64,000 bases of DNA from Paraburkholderia fungorum. Lineage in GTDB: Bacteria > Pseudomonadota > Gammaproteobacteria > Burkholderiales > Burkholderiaceae. The notes under the pieces are model-generated. The model did no database searches and was not told where the DNA came from. It saw nothing but the letters and a program-made list of their open reading frames with translations. Of the stretch, positions 1-9,500 are shown one piece after another. Location of the stretch: contig NZ_MCAS01000026.1 in the NCBI RefSeq assembly GCF_003610895.1, forward strand, positions 31,574 through 95,573, in the 5' to 3' direction. A program made the position numbers and the translations under genes. Position 1 is the first letter of the stretch; every line of letters starts with the position of its first letter.

Positions 1-1
1 G

Positions 2-952
2 CAAACGCCGCAAGGCTTTGAAGTCGTGAACGGCCACGTCGTGCCGCTCGACTGGTTCAAGATCATTTTCAACCCCTCGTTCCCGTACCGGCTCGCGCAT
101 ATGGCGCTGGCGGCATTCATCGTCGCGGGGCTGGTGGTGGCGGCGGTGGGCGCATGGCATCTGCTGCGCGGCCGGCGCGATCCGGCGGTCAAAAAGATGT
201 TCTCGATGGCGCTCTGGCTGCTTCTGATCCTCACGCCGATTCAGGCATTCGTCGGCGATCAGCATGGTTTGAACACGCGCAAGTATCAGCCGGCCAAAAT
301 CGCCGCGATCGAGGGTCTGTGGGAAACCGAGAAAGGCGGCACGCCGCTGAATCTGTTCGGCATTCCCGACATGCAGGCGGAGACCACGCGTTACGCGGTG
401 TCGATTCCGCACCTCGGCAGCCTGATCCTCACGCATAGCTGGGACGGCGAGATTCGCGGCCTGAAGGAATTCCCACCCGAAGACCGCCCGAACTCGACGG
501 TGGTGTTCTGGAGCTTTCGCATCATGGCCGGGCTCGGCGTGCTGATGATCCTGATGTCGCTCGCCGCGTGGGTACTGCGCCGCCGGCAACGCCTGTTCGA
601 AGCGAAGTGGTTTCAGCGTGTCGTGGTGGCAATGGGCCCGACCGGCTTCATCACCTTGCTGGCGGGTTGGGTCACCACGGAAGCAGGCCGTCAGCCGTGG
701 GTGGTGTACGGCGTGATGCGCACCTCGCAGGCGGTGTCGCCGCTCACCGCGCAGCAGGTCGGCATCTCGCTGATGGCGTTCGTGGTGGTCTATTTCCTCG
801 TGTTCGGCACCGGCATCTACTACATGCTCAAGCTGATGCGCGCGGGCCCCGCACTGCCGGGACACACCCCGCACGGCGTGCCGGAACACACGCCGAATCA
901 GACCGCGCGCCGCCCCCTGTCCGCCGCCGATCAGATGATCGACGCGGCCTGA
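2..952 (+). CDS. cydA: Cytochrome bd/CIO ubiquinol oxidase subunit I, 3' part
   Basis: C-terminal part of the quinol-oxidising, haem-carrying subunit of a cytochrome bd-type oxidase in the inner membrane; the start lies left of the window. The frame is open from base 2 and begins with QTPQGFEVVNG, a stretch typical of CydA, so an internal ATG-like start near base 26 is only an artefact of truncation. Several hydrophobic segments are visible, including two near the end, followed by a basic, proline-rich tail. cydB starts 29 bp downstream and a DUF2474 gene follows, the usual order of the cyanide-insensitive (CIO) branch. The Q-loop and most haem ligands lie outside the window, so the CIO assignment rests mainly on the DUF2474 neighbour. 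Confidence 0.95.
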   Translation, partial: QTPQGFEVVNGHVVPLDWFKIIFNPSFPYRLAHMALAAFIVAGLVVAAVGAWHLLRGRRDPAVKKMFSMALWLLLILTPIQAFVGDQHGLNTRKYQPAKIAAIEGLWETEKGGTPLNLFGIPDMQAETTRYAVSIPHLGSLILTHSWDGEIRGLKEFPPEDRPNSTVVFWSFRIMAGLGVLMILMSLAAWVLRRRQRLFEAKWFQRVVVAMGPTGFITLLAGWVTTEAGRQPWVVYGVMRTSQAVSPLTAQQVGISLMAFVVVYFLVFGTGIYYMLKLMRAGPALPGHTPHGVPEHTPNQTARRPLSAADQMIDAA

Positions 953-981
953 CCTGAACCTGCCAGACAAAGAGAAAGAAA

Positions 982-1986
982 ATGGACGTAACCGTAGCGT
1001 GGGCCGCGATCATCGCACTGGGCCTATTCATGTACGTGGTGCTCGACGGCTTCGATCTGGGCATCGGCATCGTCTTCCCGTTCTTCCCCGATGAAAAAGA
1101 ACGCGACCTGATGATGAATACCGTCGCGCCCGTGTGGGACGGCAACGAAACCTGGCTGGTGCTGGGCGGCGCCGCGCTGTTCGCGGTGTTTCCGGTGGTC
1201 TACTCGACCGTGCTGTCCGCGCTGTACCTGCCGCTGATCTTCATGCTCGTGTGTCTGATTTTCCGCGGCGTGTCGTTCGAGATTCGCACCAAGGCCAAGC
1301 GCACGAAACATTTGTGGGACCTGGCGTTCATCGGCGGATCGGCGGGCGCCACCTTCTTTCAGGGCATCGTGCTGGGCGCGTTCCTGCAAGGCATCCCGGT
1401 GATCGACGGCGGCTATGCGGGCGACGCCTTCGGCTGGCTCACGCCGTTCAGTCTGCTGACCGGCCTCGGTCTGGTGATCACCTACGCACTGCTCGGCTGT
1501 TGCTGGCTGGTTGCGAAAACCGAAGGCGATCTGCAGCGCCGCCTGCATCGCGTTGTGTGGCCGTTGACGCTCGTGCTGCTCGGGTTCATCGCAATGGTCA
1601 GTCTGTGGACGCCGCTGCAAGATCCGAATATCGCGCAACGCTGGTTCCACGACAACCTGTTCTACCGGCTGCTGCCTGTGCCGTTCCTTGTGGCGGTCTG
1701 CGCATTCTTCATGCATCGCGCGGTACGCGCGCGGCATCACAACACGCCGTTCGTGCTGGCGCTGCTGCTGGTGCTGCTAGGCTATGCCGGGTTGCTGGTG
1801 AGCTTGTGGCCGTATGCGATTCCTTCGAGCATGACCCTCTGGGAAGCCGCCGCGCCGCGCTCGAGCCAGATGTTCACGTTAGTTGGCGCGGCGGTGATTC
1901 TGCCGGTCATCATCGCGTATACGACGATGGGTTATTGGGTATTTCGAGGCAAGGTGCGTCATGGCGACCAACATCACTATCACTAA
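982..1986 (+). CDS. cydB: Cytochrome bd/CIO ubiquinol oxidase subunit II
   Basis: 334 residues, normal length for CydB, the second membrane subunit that supports the haems of the bd-type terminal oxidase. The N-terminus carries the family signature: a first helix with the LDGFDLG segment, then VWDGNETWLVLGGAALFA, followed by further transmembrane helices to about residue 325. A purine-rich ribosome site (AGAGAAAGAAA) sits just before the ATG. It follows cydA in the same operon and its last codons overlap the next small gene by 26 bp, which suggests coupled translation of the whole oxidase. Confidence 0.96.
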   Translation: MDVTVAWAAIIALGLFMYVVLDGFDLGIGIVFPFFPDEKERDLMMNTVAPVWDGNETWLVLGGAALFAVFPVVYSTVLSALYLPLIFMLVCLIFRGVSFEIRTKAKRTKHLWDLAFIGGSAGATFFQGIVLGAFLQGIPVIDGGYAGDAFGWLTPFSLLTGLGLVITYALLGCCWLVAKTEGDLQRRLHRVVWPLTLVLLGFIAMVSLWTPLQDPNIAQRWFHDNLFYRLLPVPFLVAVCAFFMHRAVRARHHNTPFVLALLLVLLGYAGLLVSLWPYAIPSSMTLWEAAAPRSSQMFTLVGAAVILPVIIAYTTMGYWVFRGKVRHGDQHHYH

Positions 1987-2152
1987 GGACACGGACCTCA
2001 AGGCCGCCCGCAACGGCTCTCACCTGCCCACGCGCAGGCTGCCTGGCTGGCTGTGGTTCGTCGCGCTGTGGTGTTTCGGCGTGGGCTCGGCAATGTCGCT
2101 CGGATTCGCGTTCAAGCTTCTGATGAATGCCACGTTATTCGCCGTCAAATGA
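1961..2152 (+). CDS. DUF2474 family small membrane protein (CydX-like)
   Basis: 63-residue protein whose start lies inside the end of cydB. It has a charged N-terminal region (about 25 residues), one transmembrane helix beginning near the PGWLWFVALWCFGVG stretch, and a short tail. Size, single helix and place after cydAB match the DUF2474 proteins, thought to be an accessory subunit of CIO-type oxidases comparable to CydX of E. coli. The role is inferred from context, not from catalytic residues. The GTGCGTC-ATG junction inside cydB has no strong ribosome site of its own, in line with translational coupling. Confidence 0.85.
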   Translation: MATNITITKDTDLKAARNGSHLPTRRLPGWLWFVALWCFGVGSAMSLGFAFKLLMNATLFAVK

Positions 2153-2505
2153 GTCACGTATTCGAATCACGCATTCGTGTGATTTCATCTGGTGCGCATA
2201 ACCTGCGGATTCATGCGTAGACTGCTTCAAAATAGTGTCATGCGGCTCGTCTTCCTACCAAGCCGGAACCTATGCGCGGGAGACCTGCCTTACACAATAT
2301 GCTGGTGCATCGAACCAGCCGGCGAGCATATAACCAGACTGTCAAATTATGCGGCGGGCCGCAAAGCTCGCCGCGCCATCGATCGGCATATGATCGCGGG
2401 GTAGCCGGCCATGACGCCAAACGAAAATAGAAGTAAAACGGGAAGAGCAGCCAGCAGCACGGCGGTGGTAGTCCACAACGCGCAGGTCCGACTCGCGGAG
2501 ACATT
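2153..2505. other. Intergenic region between the oxidase operon and the response regulator
   Basis: 353 bp without a convincing gene. Just after the DUF2474 stop is a short dyad, AATCAC (2165-2170) facing GTGATT (2179-2184), which may be a weak terminator. The rest must hold the promoter of the response regulator at 2506; I see no strong -35/-10 pair. A 70-codon open frame at 2192-2404 has no ribosome site and no recognisable product. Confidence 0.5.
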
Positions 2506-3264
2506 ATGAAGTTTCTTGTGGCCGACGACCATGAACTGATCCGGCAAGGCGTCAAAGGGTTGTTGCGCGGCCTCGACCCCGACGCGCAATTCGACGAAGC
2601 CGATAGCTGGGAAACACTCGCTGCCGCCGCGCGGCCCGACGCCGACCACGACCTCGCCATCGTCGATCTGCATATGCCGGGCATGGGCGGCGCTTCGTCG
2701 CTTGAGGTGCTGCTGAAGGCGAACCCCGCGTTGCCGGTCGTCGTTCTCTCCGCCGAAGAATCGCCCGACGAAATGCGCGCGGTGCTGGCCGCCGGCGCGC
2801 TGGGTTTCGTCCCCAAACGGCAGCCTGCCAGCGTCATGCTCAAGGCGATCGAACTGGTTCTGTCAGGCGGCGCCTATGTGCCGATGGAAGCACTCAGCCT
2901 GCTGGGCTCGCGCGAAACGCAAGCCGTGCCTGCACATGCCGACACGGCGGCCGAGCTGGCCGTTCAGGGCGCCGCGCGTGCCTCGACTCAAGGCGGCGCC
3001 GCGCTCACTGAACCGATCGTCCAGATCCAGGCGCTTCAGCCGCACCAGCAGCATCTGCTGGAAAACCTGTCGCCCAGACAGCAAGACATCATGCGGCTCG
3101 TGCATCGCGGCTGGACCAACAAGATGATCGCCCGTGAACTGGGTGTCGCGGAGGGCACCGTCAAGGTTCATCTGTCGGTGATCTTCCGGGCGCTCGGCGT
3201 GCACAACCGCTCCACGGCGATTGCCGTGATCAACGGCTGGCTCGAAGCCGGGAAAACCCTGTAA
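2506..3264 (+). CDS. LuxR/NarL-type DNA-binding response regulator
   Basis: 252-residue two-component output protein. Residues 1 to about 120 form a receiver domain, with the acidic pair at D7-D8, the phosphorylatable D54 in IVDLHMPG and K104. After a variable linker of about 60 residues, 185-246 form a LuxR-type helix-turn-helix (LSPRQQDIMRLV ... GVAEGTVKVHLSVIF). The ATG follows GCGGAGACATT, an acceptable ribosome site. A hybrid sensor kinase lies convergent downstream and is the obvious partner, although they do not share a transcript. Targets are unknown; the linker is longer and more Ala/Gln-rich than in typical NarL proteins. Confidence 0.93.
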   Translation: MKFLVADDHELIRQGVKGLLRGLDPDAQFDEADSWETLAAAARPDADHDLAIVDLHMPGMGGASSLEVLLKANPALPVVVLSAEESPDEMRAVLAAGALGFVPKRQPASVMLKAIELVLSGGAYVPMEALSLLGSRETQAVPAHADTAAELAVQGAARASTQGGAALTEPIVQIQALQPHQQHLLENLSPRQQDIMRLVHRGWTNKMIARELGVAEGTVKVHLSVIFRALGVHNRSTAIAVINGWLEAGKTL

Positions 3265-3279
3265 CGACGGATACCCGCG

Positions 3280-3301
3280 GGCGGCGCTCATGCCGCCTTT
3301 T
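3280..3301 (+). terminator. Rho-independent terminator after the response regulator
   Basis: GGCGGC (3280-3285), six-base loop, GCCGCC (3292-3297), then TTTT, starting 16 bp after the stop codon. The hairpin runs directly into the tandem repeat that follows. Confidence 0.6.
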
Positions 3302-3375
3302 GCGCTGGCTGCTTTTTACGCTGGCCGCCTTTTGCGCTGGCTGCCTTTTACGCTAGCCGCCTTTTACTTAGCCCA
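3292..3375. repeat. Imperfect tandem repeat, about 16-bp unit, five copies
   Basis: The unit is close to GCCTTTTRCGCTGGCY and is repeated about five times with small changes (GCGCTGG, ACGCTGG, ACGCTAG, ACTTAG). It lies between two convergent genes, after the terminator of the upstream one and immediately before the stop of the kinase gene. It shows no inverted symmetry. It may have grown by slippage and may be variable between strains. Confidence 0.7.
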
Positions 3376-3379
3376 CCCG

Positions 3380-5164
3380 TTACGCCGCCCGCCCCTTATC
3401 CAGTTCAGCCTGTTGCCACAACATTTCCAGGGTACGCCGCAAGCGCGCCGGTGTGACCGGTTTGTGCAGCACCGGAATCCCCTGCAAGGCCAGCGCCGCC
3501 AGTTCCGCCGACGCCATGTCGCCCGTGATCAGCAAGGTCACCACGCTTTCGTGTCCGGCCCGCGCGAGCACATTGCGCACGGCCGACAACGCCTGGGCGC
3601 CTGTCCGGTGATTGGCCAGCTGGTAGTCGCATAACACCGCATCCGGCACGAAGCCGTCTTCCAGCGCGACAAGTGCATCGACCTCGTCGTGCGCGCCACG
3701 CACGATGCAACCCCAGCGTCCCAGCAGACTGGCGAGCCCCTCGAGAATCGACGGTTCGTCGTCGATGCAGAGTACGCGCCGTCCCTGGGCCGACGGGCCA
3801 CCCGCCACCGTCTCGTTCAGGCTGGCAACAATTCCACTGGCGTCGCCCGGCCGCACGGGAAAGCGGAACGTCGAACCGCGGCCCGGCGCCGAGCGGAATT
3901 GCAGCTCGCCGCCGAGCATCTCGACGAGGCGCTTCACCGTCGGCAAGCCTAGACCGTGGCCCTGGCGTGCATCGCGCTGCGGATTGGCAACCTGATAGAA
4001 CTCTTCGAAAATTCGCTCGTGCTCTTCGGCCGGAATGCCGACGCCGGAATCGCGCACCTCGATATAGCCACCTGAAGCTCGACCCGCGCGGCGATAGCCC
4101 ACCCAGATCGCGCCCTCCTCGGTATAGCGCACCGCGTTCGAGAGCAGATTGCTCAGCACACGTTCGACCAGCACCGGATCGTCATGCACGACCGCCGATG
4201 CCGGCGCGATCCGCAACGCCAGGCCCTTGGCCGCAGCTTGCGGCCGGTACTGGCTGCCGACCCGCTCGAACAGTTCCGACAGCCGGAAATGCAGTCGGAT
4301 TACCTGAGTCACGCCACTTTCGAGTCTGGCGAGATCGAGCACCTGGTTGAACAGCTGGTTCAACGCTTCGACGTTATAGACGATGTGCTGAGCCGTCTTC
4401 GCGTGCTGCACGGGCGTCGCCGCCGTGTCGTTGAGCGAAGCCGCCAGCAGGCCGATCGCGTGCAGCGGCTGGCGCAAATCGTGACTCGCGGCGGCGAAAA
4501 AGCGCGTTTTGGCAAGACTCGCCTCTTCGGCGACACGCTTTTGCGCCGCCAGCGACTCGGCCAGATATTGCTGGTCGACACGAGCCTGCACGACCTGGTG
4601 GAACAGCTTGCGATAGCTGAGCGCGTAGACGTTGATCGCGCAGAAGAAGAACGCGAGGACGATCGCGAGAATCGTGCGATCGAACGTGTGCGTGCCGAAA
4701 TGCAGCACGATCGAGGGCAGCAGCAGAAACGGAATCGAGGTCGAGAAGTTGAGCAGATCGAAGCCGTTCGACATGAATACGCCGGCGGCCAGCGTCACGA
4801 GCATCACCGTGTGCAGCAGCGGCAGGTCGGTCTGCGGACTCTGGAACGCGAACCACACCGCCAATCCCGGCCCGCTATACAGCAGCATGCCGCGCACCGC
4901 ATGCAGATTGATCCAGCCGCGCGGCGTGACCAGATGCGGATAGCGGCGATTGCAGATCCACAACGCGAGGCCGGCGCAATTGGCCGCCGCGTAGAAGCCG
5001 AAGCACGCCATGAACAGCCGCGGCGACGGAATGTTCGGCCAGTAGATCGCCACCAGCACCGCGATCGAGAACCAGTGCGAAAAGAAGGCGATTGGGTCTT
5101 GCGCGTATAGCACGCGCACCAGGTCTTCGTCGATTGCACGCTGGATTGGGGCGGCCCGCATCAT
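3380..5164 (-). CDS. Hybrid sensor histidine kinase/response regulator (NahK/ErcS'-like)
   Basis: 594 residues from the ATG at 5164, which follows AAAGGAGACCGC; the open frame extends further upstream but without a ribosome site. An N-terminal membrane part (about residues 30-185) has five to six hydrophobic helices and no large periplasmic loop. A coiled linker leads to the HisKA domain with H228 in SHDLRQPL, an HATPase domain (about 330-450) with N-box LSNAVRY and G-boxes DSGVGIP and GHGLGLP, and a C-terminal receiver (about 470-590) with CIDDEPSILEG and VLCDYQLA. The DLRQPL motif is typical of the PAS-less NahK/ErcS' hybrid kinases. It is convergent with the LuxR-type regulator at 2506. 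The signal is not evident. Confidence 0.93.
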   Translation of the reverse strand: MMRAAPIQRAIDEDLVRVLYAQDPIAFFSHWFSIAVLVAIYWPNIPSPRLFMACFGFYAAANCAGLALWICNRRYPHLVTPRGWINLHAVRGMLLYSGPGLAVWFAFQSPQTDLPLLHTVMLVTLAAGVFMSNGFDLLNFSTSIPFLLLPSIVLHFGTHTFDRTILAIVLAFFFCAINVYALSYRKLFHQVVQARVDQQYLAESLAAQKRVAEEASLAKTRFFAAASHDLRQPLHAIGLLAASLNDTAATPVQHAKTAQHIVYNVEALNQLFNQVLDLARLESGVTQVIRLHFRLSELFERVGSQYRPQAAAKGLALRIAPASAVVHDDPVLVERVLSNLLSNAVRYTEEGAIWVGYRRAGRASGGYIEVRDSGVGIPAEEHERIFEEFYQVANPQRDARQGHGLGLPTVKRLVEMLGGELQFRSAPGRGSTFRFPVRPGDASGIVASLNETVAGGPSAQGRRVLCIDDEPSILEGLASLLGRWGCIVRGAHDEVDALVALEDGFVPDAVLCDYQLANHRTGAQALSAVRNVLARAGHESVVTLLITGDMASAELAALALQGIPVLHKPVTPARLRRTLEMLWQQAELDKGRAA

Positions 5165-5581
5165 GCGGTCTCCTTTGTCGGCCGGAGTGGGTGCTTTAGC
5201 GCCTATTGCGGTCCCATGCAAGATGTTGGCGGTCCGGCACGGCGGATTCGAAGGCATGGGACGAAACTTAAACGGCACAGGCATCGTACAGGCCCGGCGC
5301 GCGAGCGTTGCTGCATCAGCTATTGCGGTACTCGACCGCGCCGCTGCGGTCATTCGGTGCAACTCACGGCTTTCAGAAGGCAAACAGACAAAAACAGGCG
5401 GGCGTACGGATGGTTTACCCGACAGTTTACCCATCAGCTAACACTTAATCCATATAGGCGAAGCCGGCGCCGAAAACCATACTGACGTCACTTTCAAGCG
5501 CGGTTTAACAGTTTCAGCCCCCTTCCCTGCCTGCAGTCAAGGCTCCCCGCGCTCCTGGTCTTTCCCCTTATGGAGGTTTTC
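5165..5581. promoter_or_regulatory. Divergent intergenic region, kinase versus sigma-like gene
   Basis: 417 bp that must hold two outward promoters. The clearest structure is a direct repeat GTTTACCC at 5413-5420 and 5425-5432, spaced 12 bp apart (about one helical turn), roughly 150 bp upstream of the sigma-like gene; it could be a regulator site. No near-consensus sigma-70 promoter was recognised. Confidence 0.4.
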
Positions 5582-6373
5582 ATGGGCGCAGTTCCGAGCC
5601 ACGCGTTCGTCCGCAATCTCGACGATGCGATCCTGCCCGACCTGTGGCGCCGGCGCACCCAGTTGTCCGGCGACGAAATGGTGTCGATGGTCGATCTGGT
5701 CAAGCGGGCGCTGCGTACCTATCACCCGCTTGAATTGCAGGCGCTTGGTGAAGACAAGGAAGAACTGGTCGCGCAGTTCATCTACGCGAAGGTGCTGCGC
5801 CTCGCTCCGGGCCACACCGACACCAATGCCTGCGCCGACAGCGCGCCGTCCAACGGCTACGCACTGTGCGCGTATTTTCGCCGGTACCTGATCGACTGCC
5901 TGCGCAGCGCCGGCCATCAGCGCAATGTGTCGATGGAAAACGAAGGCATGGCGCAGGAAATCGATCTGCACGCGCAGGCGCTGGAAGATCCCGTCGAAAG
6001 CGTGCTGCTGCAATACGGTCTCAATGAACAAGGCGTGCGGCTTGCGGCGCGCGCGTTTATCGACAGCCTCGACGAGCCGGAGCGCATCGTACTGGCCGGC
6101 AGCCTCGGCTGGTGCTCGGAAGGCAAAGGCGGTCTGTCGGCGGTTGCGGCTCAGCATCGTGTGCCCTCATATCACTATCGCGCCGTCAAACTTGGCGTCA
6201 CCATGAAAAAGACGGCCGGCGCCACCGAATTTTCCAATACCAAGATCGGCCGCTGGCTGACCGACGAACTCGGCATCGAGATCGACGCCGACAATCGCGC
6301 GGTGATTCTGCTCGCGTTGAACCTGCTCGCCGCCGAATCGAGCGACAGCGAAATGAATGAAGTAGCCGCCTAA
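5582..6373 (+). CDS. Divergent sigma-70-like protein (possible ECF-type regulator)
   Basis: 263 residues from the ATG at 5582, chosen because GGAGG lies 5 bp upstream; an ATG at 5570 overlaps that ribosome site. No family was recognised with certainty. Residues about 60-120 (FIYAKVLRLAP ... YFRRYLIDCLRSAGHQRNVSME) resemble sigma region 2, in which a conserved helix is followed by a basic segment and an acidic turn. Residues about 155-205 (FIDSLDEPERIVLAGSLGW ... GGLSAVAAQHRVPSYHYRAVKLGV) resemble sigma region 4 with a helix-turn-helix. A C-terminal tail (206-263) ends acidic. A promoter and a large oxidoreductase-hydrolase gene lie immediately downstream, a possible target. Either a diverged sigma factor or a related DNA-binding regulator is possible. 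Confidence 0.6.
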   Translation: MGAVPSHAFVRNLDDAILPDLWRRRTQLSGDEMVSMVDLVKRALRTYHPLELQALGEDKEELVAQFIYAKVLRLAPGHTDTNACADSAPSNGYALCAYFRRYLIDCLRSAGHQRNVSMENEGMAQEIDLHAQALEDPVESVLLQYGLNEQGVRLAARAFIDSLDEPERIVLAGSLGWCSEGKGGLSAVAAQHRVPSYHYRAVKLGVTMKKTAGATEFSNTKIGRWLTDELGIEIDADNRAVILLALNLLAAESSDSEMNEVAA

Positions 6374-6409
6374 TAGCACCTTCAAAGACCGGCGCGGGGC
6401 GACGGCCTC

Positions 6410-6434
6410 CGCTTTCCGGCCGTTCCGGAAAGCG
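6410..6434 (+). terminator. Perfect 10-bp hairpin after the sigma-like gene
   Basis: CGCTTTCCGG (6410-6419), loop CCGTT, CCGGAAAGCG (6425-6434). There is no T-run behind it, so it is either a factor-dependent terminator or an operator for the downstream promoter at 6475. Confidence 0.45.
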
Positions 6435-6474
6435 GGCCGGTTCCGCGCACGCGCCCCGTACGATGCGCCTTTTT

Positions 6475-6503
6475 TTGACATCGTGCATCGCGTGGGATAA
6501 AAA
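6475..6503 (+). promoter_or_regulatory. Sigma-70-like promoter of the GMC/hydrolase gene
   Basis: TTGACA (6475-6480), 17-bp spacer, TAAAAA (6498-6503), about 80 bp upstream of the GMC gene. The -35 is perfect; the -10 is less good. Confidence 0.5.
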
Positions 6504-6581
6504 AGCGGCAGCCGCGCACCGTCTTCCTTCCGAAGTCCGGGTTCCCCCACCCGGCATCCCCTTCCTGACGAGGTGGTCCTG

Positions 6582-9500
6582 ATGAACCGCTTATCGAGCG
6601 CCCTGACAGCAATGCAGCCGCATTACGATGTAGTGGTGGTGGGTTCGGGTTATGGCGGTGCGATCGCCGCGAGCCGGATGGCGCGCGCCGGCAGAAGCGT
6701 GTGCGTGCTGGAACGCGGTCGCGAATTCATGGCCGGCGACTACCCCCGCACGCCGATCGAAGGCGCCGCGCAGATTCAGTACAACACCGCTCTCGCGCAA
6801 ATCGGCTCGCCGCTCGCGCTGCTCGAAGTCCACGTGAATGAAGACGTGAATGCGGTGGTGGGCTGCGGATTGGGCGGCACCTCGCTGATCAACGCGAATG
6901 TTGCGCTCAAAGCCGACCCGCGCTTATGGGACGACCCGCGCTGGCCCGAGGCGCTACGCGCCGATGCGGCAGGACGCGACAAAGGCTACGAACTCGCGCA
7001 CGCCATGCTGCAGCCGTCGGCGGTGTCCGGCGATTTTTTGCAGCTGCCCAAACTGCAGGCGCTCAAACAATCCGCGCAGGCGCTCGGCATGGCGGATCGC
7101 TTTTATCCACCTGAAGTCACCGTCACCTTCGAGGACCGGGTAAACGCGGCGGGTGTCGGGCAGAAGGCCTGCGTCGGTTGCGGCGATTGCAACTCCGGCT
7201 GCAATTACGATGCGAAGAATTCGACGCACATGAACTATCTGCCCGATGCCGTCGCGCATGGCGCCCATATTTTCACGGGCGCAGCGGTGCATTCGGTGGG
7301 TCGCGACGCGGCCACGCAAAAGTGGCTCGTGCGCTTTCAGGAGGTCAAGCTGGGCCGCGAGATTTATGACGCGCCCGATCTGTTCGTTGCCGCCGATATC
7401 GTCATCATGTCGGCCGGCACGATCGGTTCGACCGCCCTGCTGCTGCGCTCGCGCGAGGCGGGGCTCACCGTTTCGGACATGCTTGGCCACCACTTCACCG
7501 GCAACGGCGACGTCCTCGCCTTTGCCTACAACACCGAAGATGTCATCAACGGCGTAGGCTGGGGTGCGCACAAGCCAGGCGAGATCCCGGCGGTCGGCCC
7601 GACCATTACCGGCATCATCGACCACCGCAATACCCCTGACGTGAAAGACGGCTTCGTGATCGAAGAAGGTTCGCTCGCCGGCGCGGTCGGCGCTGCGATG
7701 ACCGCCCTGCTCGGCGGCGCCGCGCCGCTCGAAGGCGTCGACATTCCCGCGCCGCGCGCCGCCGGGGAACCGCTCGGCTACGACGCGCGCGTGATCGAGA
7801 GCCTCCTGCGCGGCCCTTACCACGGCGCCCTCAACCACACGCAAACCTACCTGGTGATGGCGCACGACGACGAAAGCGGCCAGATCAGCGTGGACGACCG
7901 GGGCAGGCCGCGCATCGACTGGCCGAACGCCGGCAAGCAGCCGATCTTCCAGACCGTCGAAGAAACGCTCAAGAAAGCGCAGACACCGCTCGGCGGCAAA
8001 TACGTGCGCAACCCGATCTCGACCGACCTGCTCGATAACCGCATCGTCACCGTCCATCCGCTCGGCGGCTGCGGGATGGGCGAAGACGCAGAGCGCGGTG
8101 TGGTCGACCATCAGGGCCGGGTTTTCAGCAGCGCAGCCGGAAATACGGTGCACGACGGCCTGTATGTGATGGATGGCGCGGTCATGCCGATGTCGCTCGG
8201 TGTCAATCCGCTGCTGACGATTTCCGCGCTGGCGGAACGCAATTGCGCGCTGCTCGCCAACGCGCGAGGCTGGAACATCGACTACCAGGCCTTGGGCACC
8301 GACGCTGCACCCGCGCCTCAACAGATCGGGCTGCGTTTCACCGAAACGATGGTCGGCACCTATACGCCGGCCGTCGAGGGCGAAGCCGCCACCAGTCCGA
8401 TCGAATTCACGTTGACAGTCGAATCGGACAACCTCGCCGATATGCTGAGCAATCCGCAACATCTGGCCCACACCACCGGCACGCTGACTTGTCCCGCGCT
8501 CAGTGCGCAACCCATGACAATCACCGACGGCACCTTCAATCTGTTCGTGGTCAATGAATCGGACGTGGACCAGCGCAACATGAATTACCGCATGACGCTC
8601 AACGCCACCGAAGGCAAGACGTACACCCTGAGCGGACAGAAGATCATCACGCGAACGTCGCCAATCAATCTGTGGGAGCAGACCAACACGCTGTACGCCG
8701 AAATTCGCGAGCCGGCGCACACGGACGCGCCGGTAGTCGGCAAAGCGACGCTGATCATCACGCCCGAGAATTTCCTCAAGCAGCAACGCACGCTGGAAGT
8801 CACCAACGCACCCGATCTGGAAACGCGCCTCGAATGGACCCTGAAGTTCGGCAAGTTTTTCGCGGGCGTGCTGTTCACCGAATACGGCGGCGTGGCCGCG
8901 CCCTTGCAGTTTTACAACCCAGACGCGCCGCCGCGCCTGAAGCGCGCGCTGCGCGCACCCGTGCCGCAATTGGTCTTCTTCGACACACCCGACGGGACTA
9001 CCCTGCGACTCACGCGCTACGCCGCGCCGCCCAACGCGCCGCTGCGCCCCGTGCTGCTGATTCACGGCTCGGGCGTGTCGAGCCGGATCTTCTCCACCGA
9101 TCTGACCGGGACCAATCTGGTGGAGTATCTCTGCGCGGCCGGCTATGACGTGTGGCTCGTCGACCTGCGCGTCAGCATCGAAATGCCGAGCGTGCTGGTG
9201 CCGACCACCGTCGACAAGGTCGCTCGCGAGGACATCCCGGCTGCGGTCGCCAAAGTACGGGCTTTGACCGGCCTGCAGGACATTCAGGTTCTGGGCCACT
9301 GCATGGGTGGGATGGCATTGACGATGTCGCTGCTGGCGGGCCTCGAAGGCGTGCGCTCGGCGGTTATCTCGCAGGTCTCGGCGCACCCGGTGCCGGGCAC
9401 GCTGGAGAAGATCAAGTGCGGCCTGCACGTGCCGGACATCATGGCGCATCTCGGCGTGCACGACCTGACCGCCTTTACGGAACGCGGCTCGTGGCCGCAG

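Noticed and set aside
2192..2404. 70-codon plus-strand frame after the oxidase operon
   Set aside because: No ribosome site and no recognisable product.
3292..3375. CRISPR-like array
   Set aside because: Units are adjacent without spacers and no cas gene is present.
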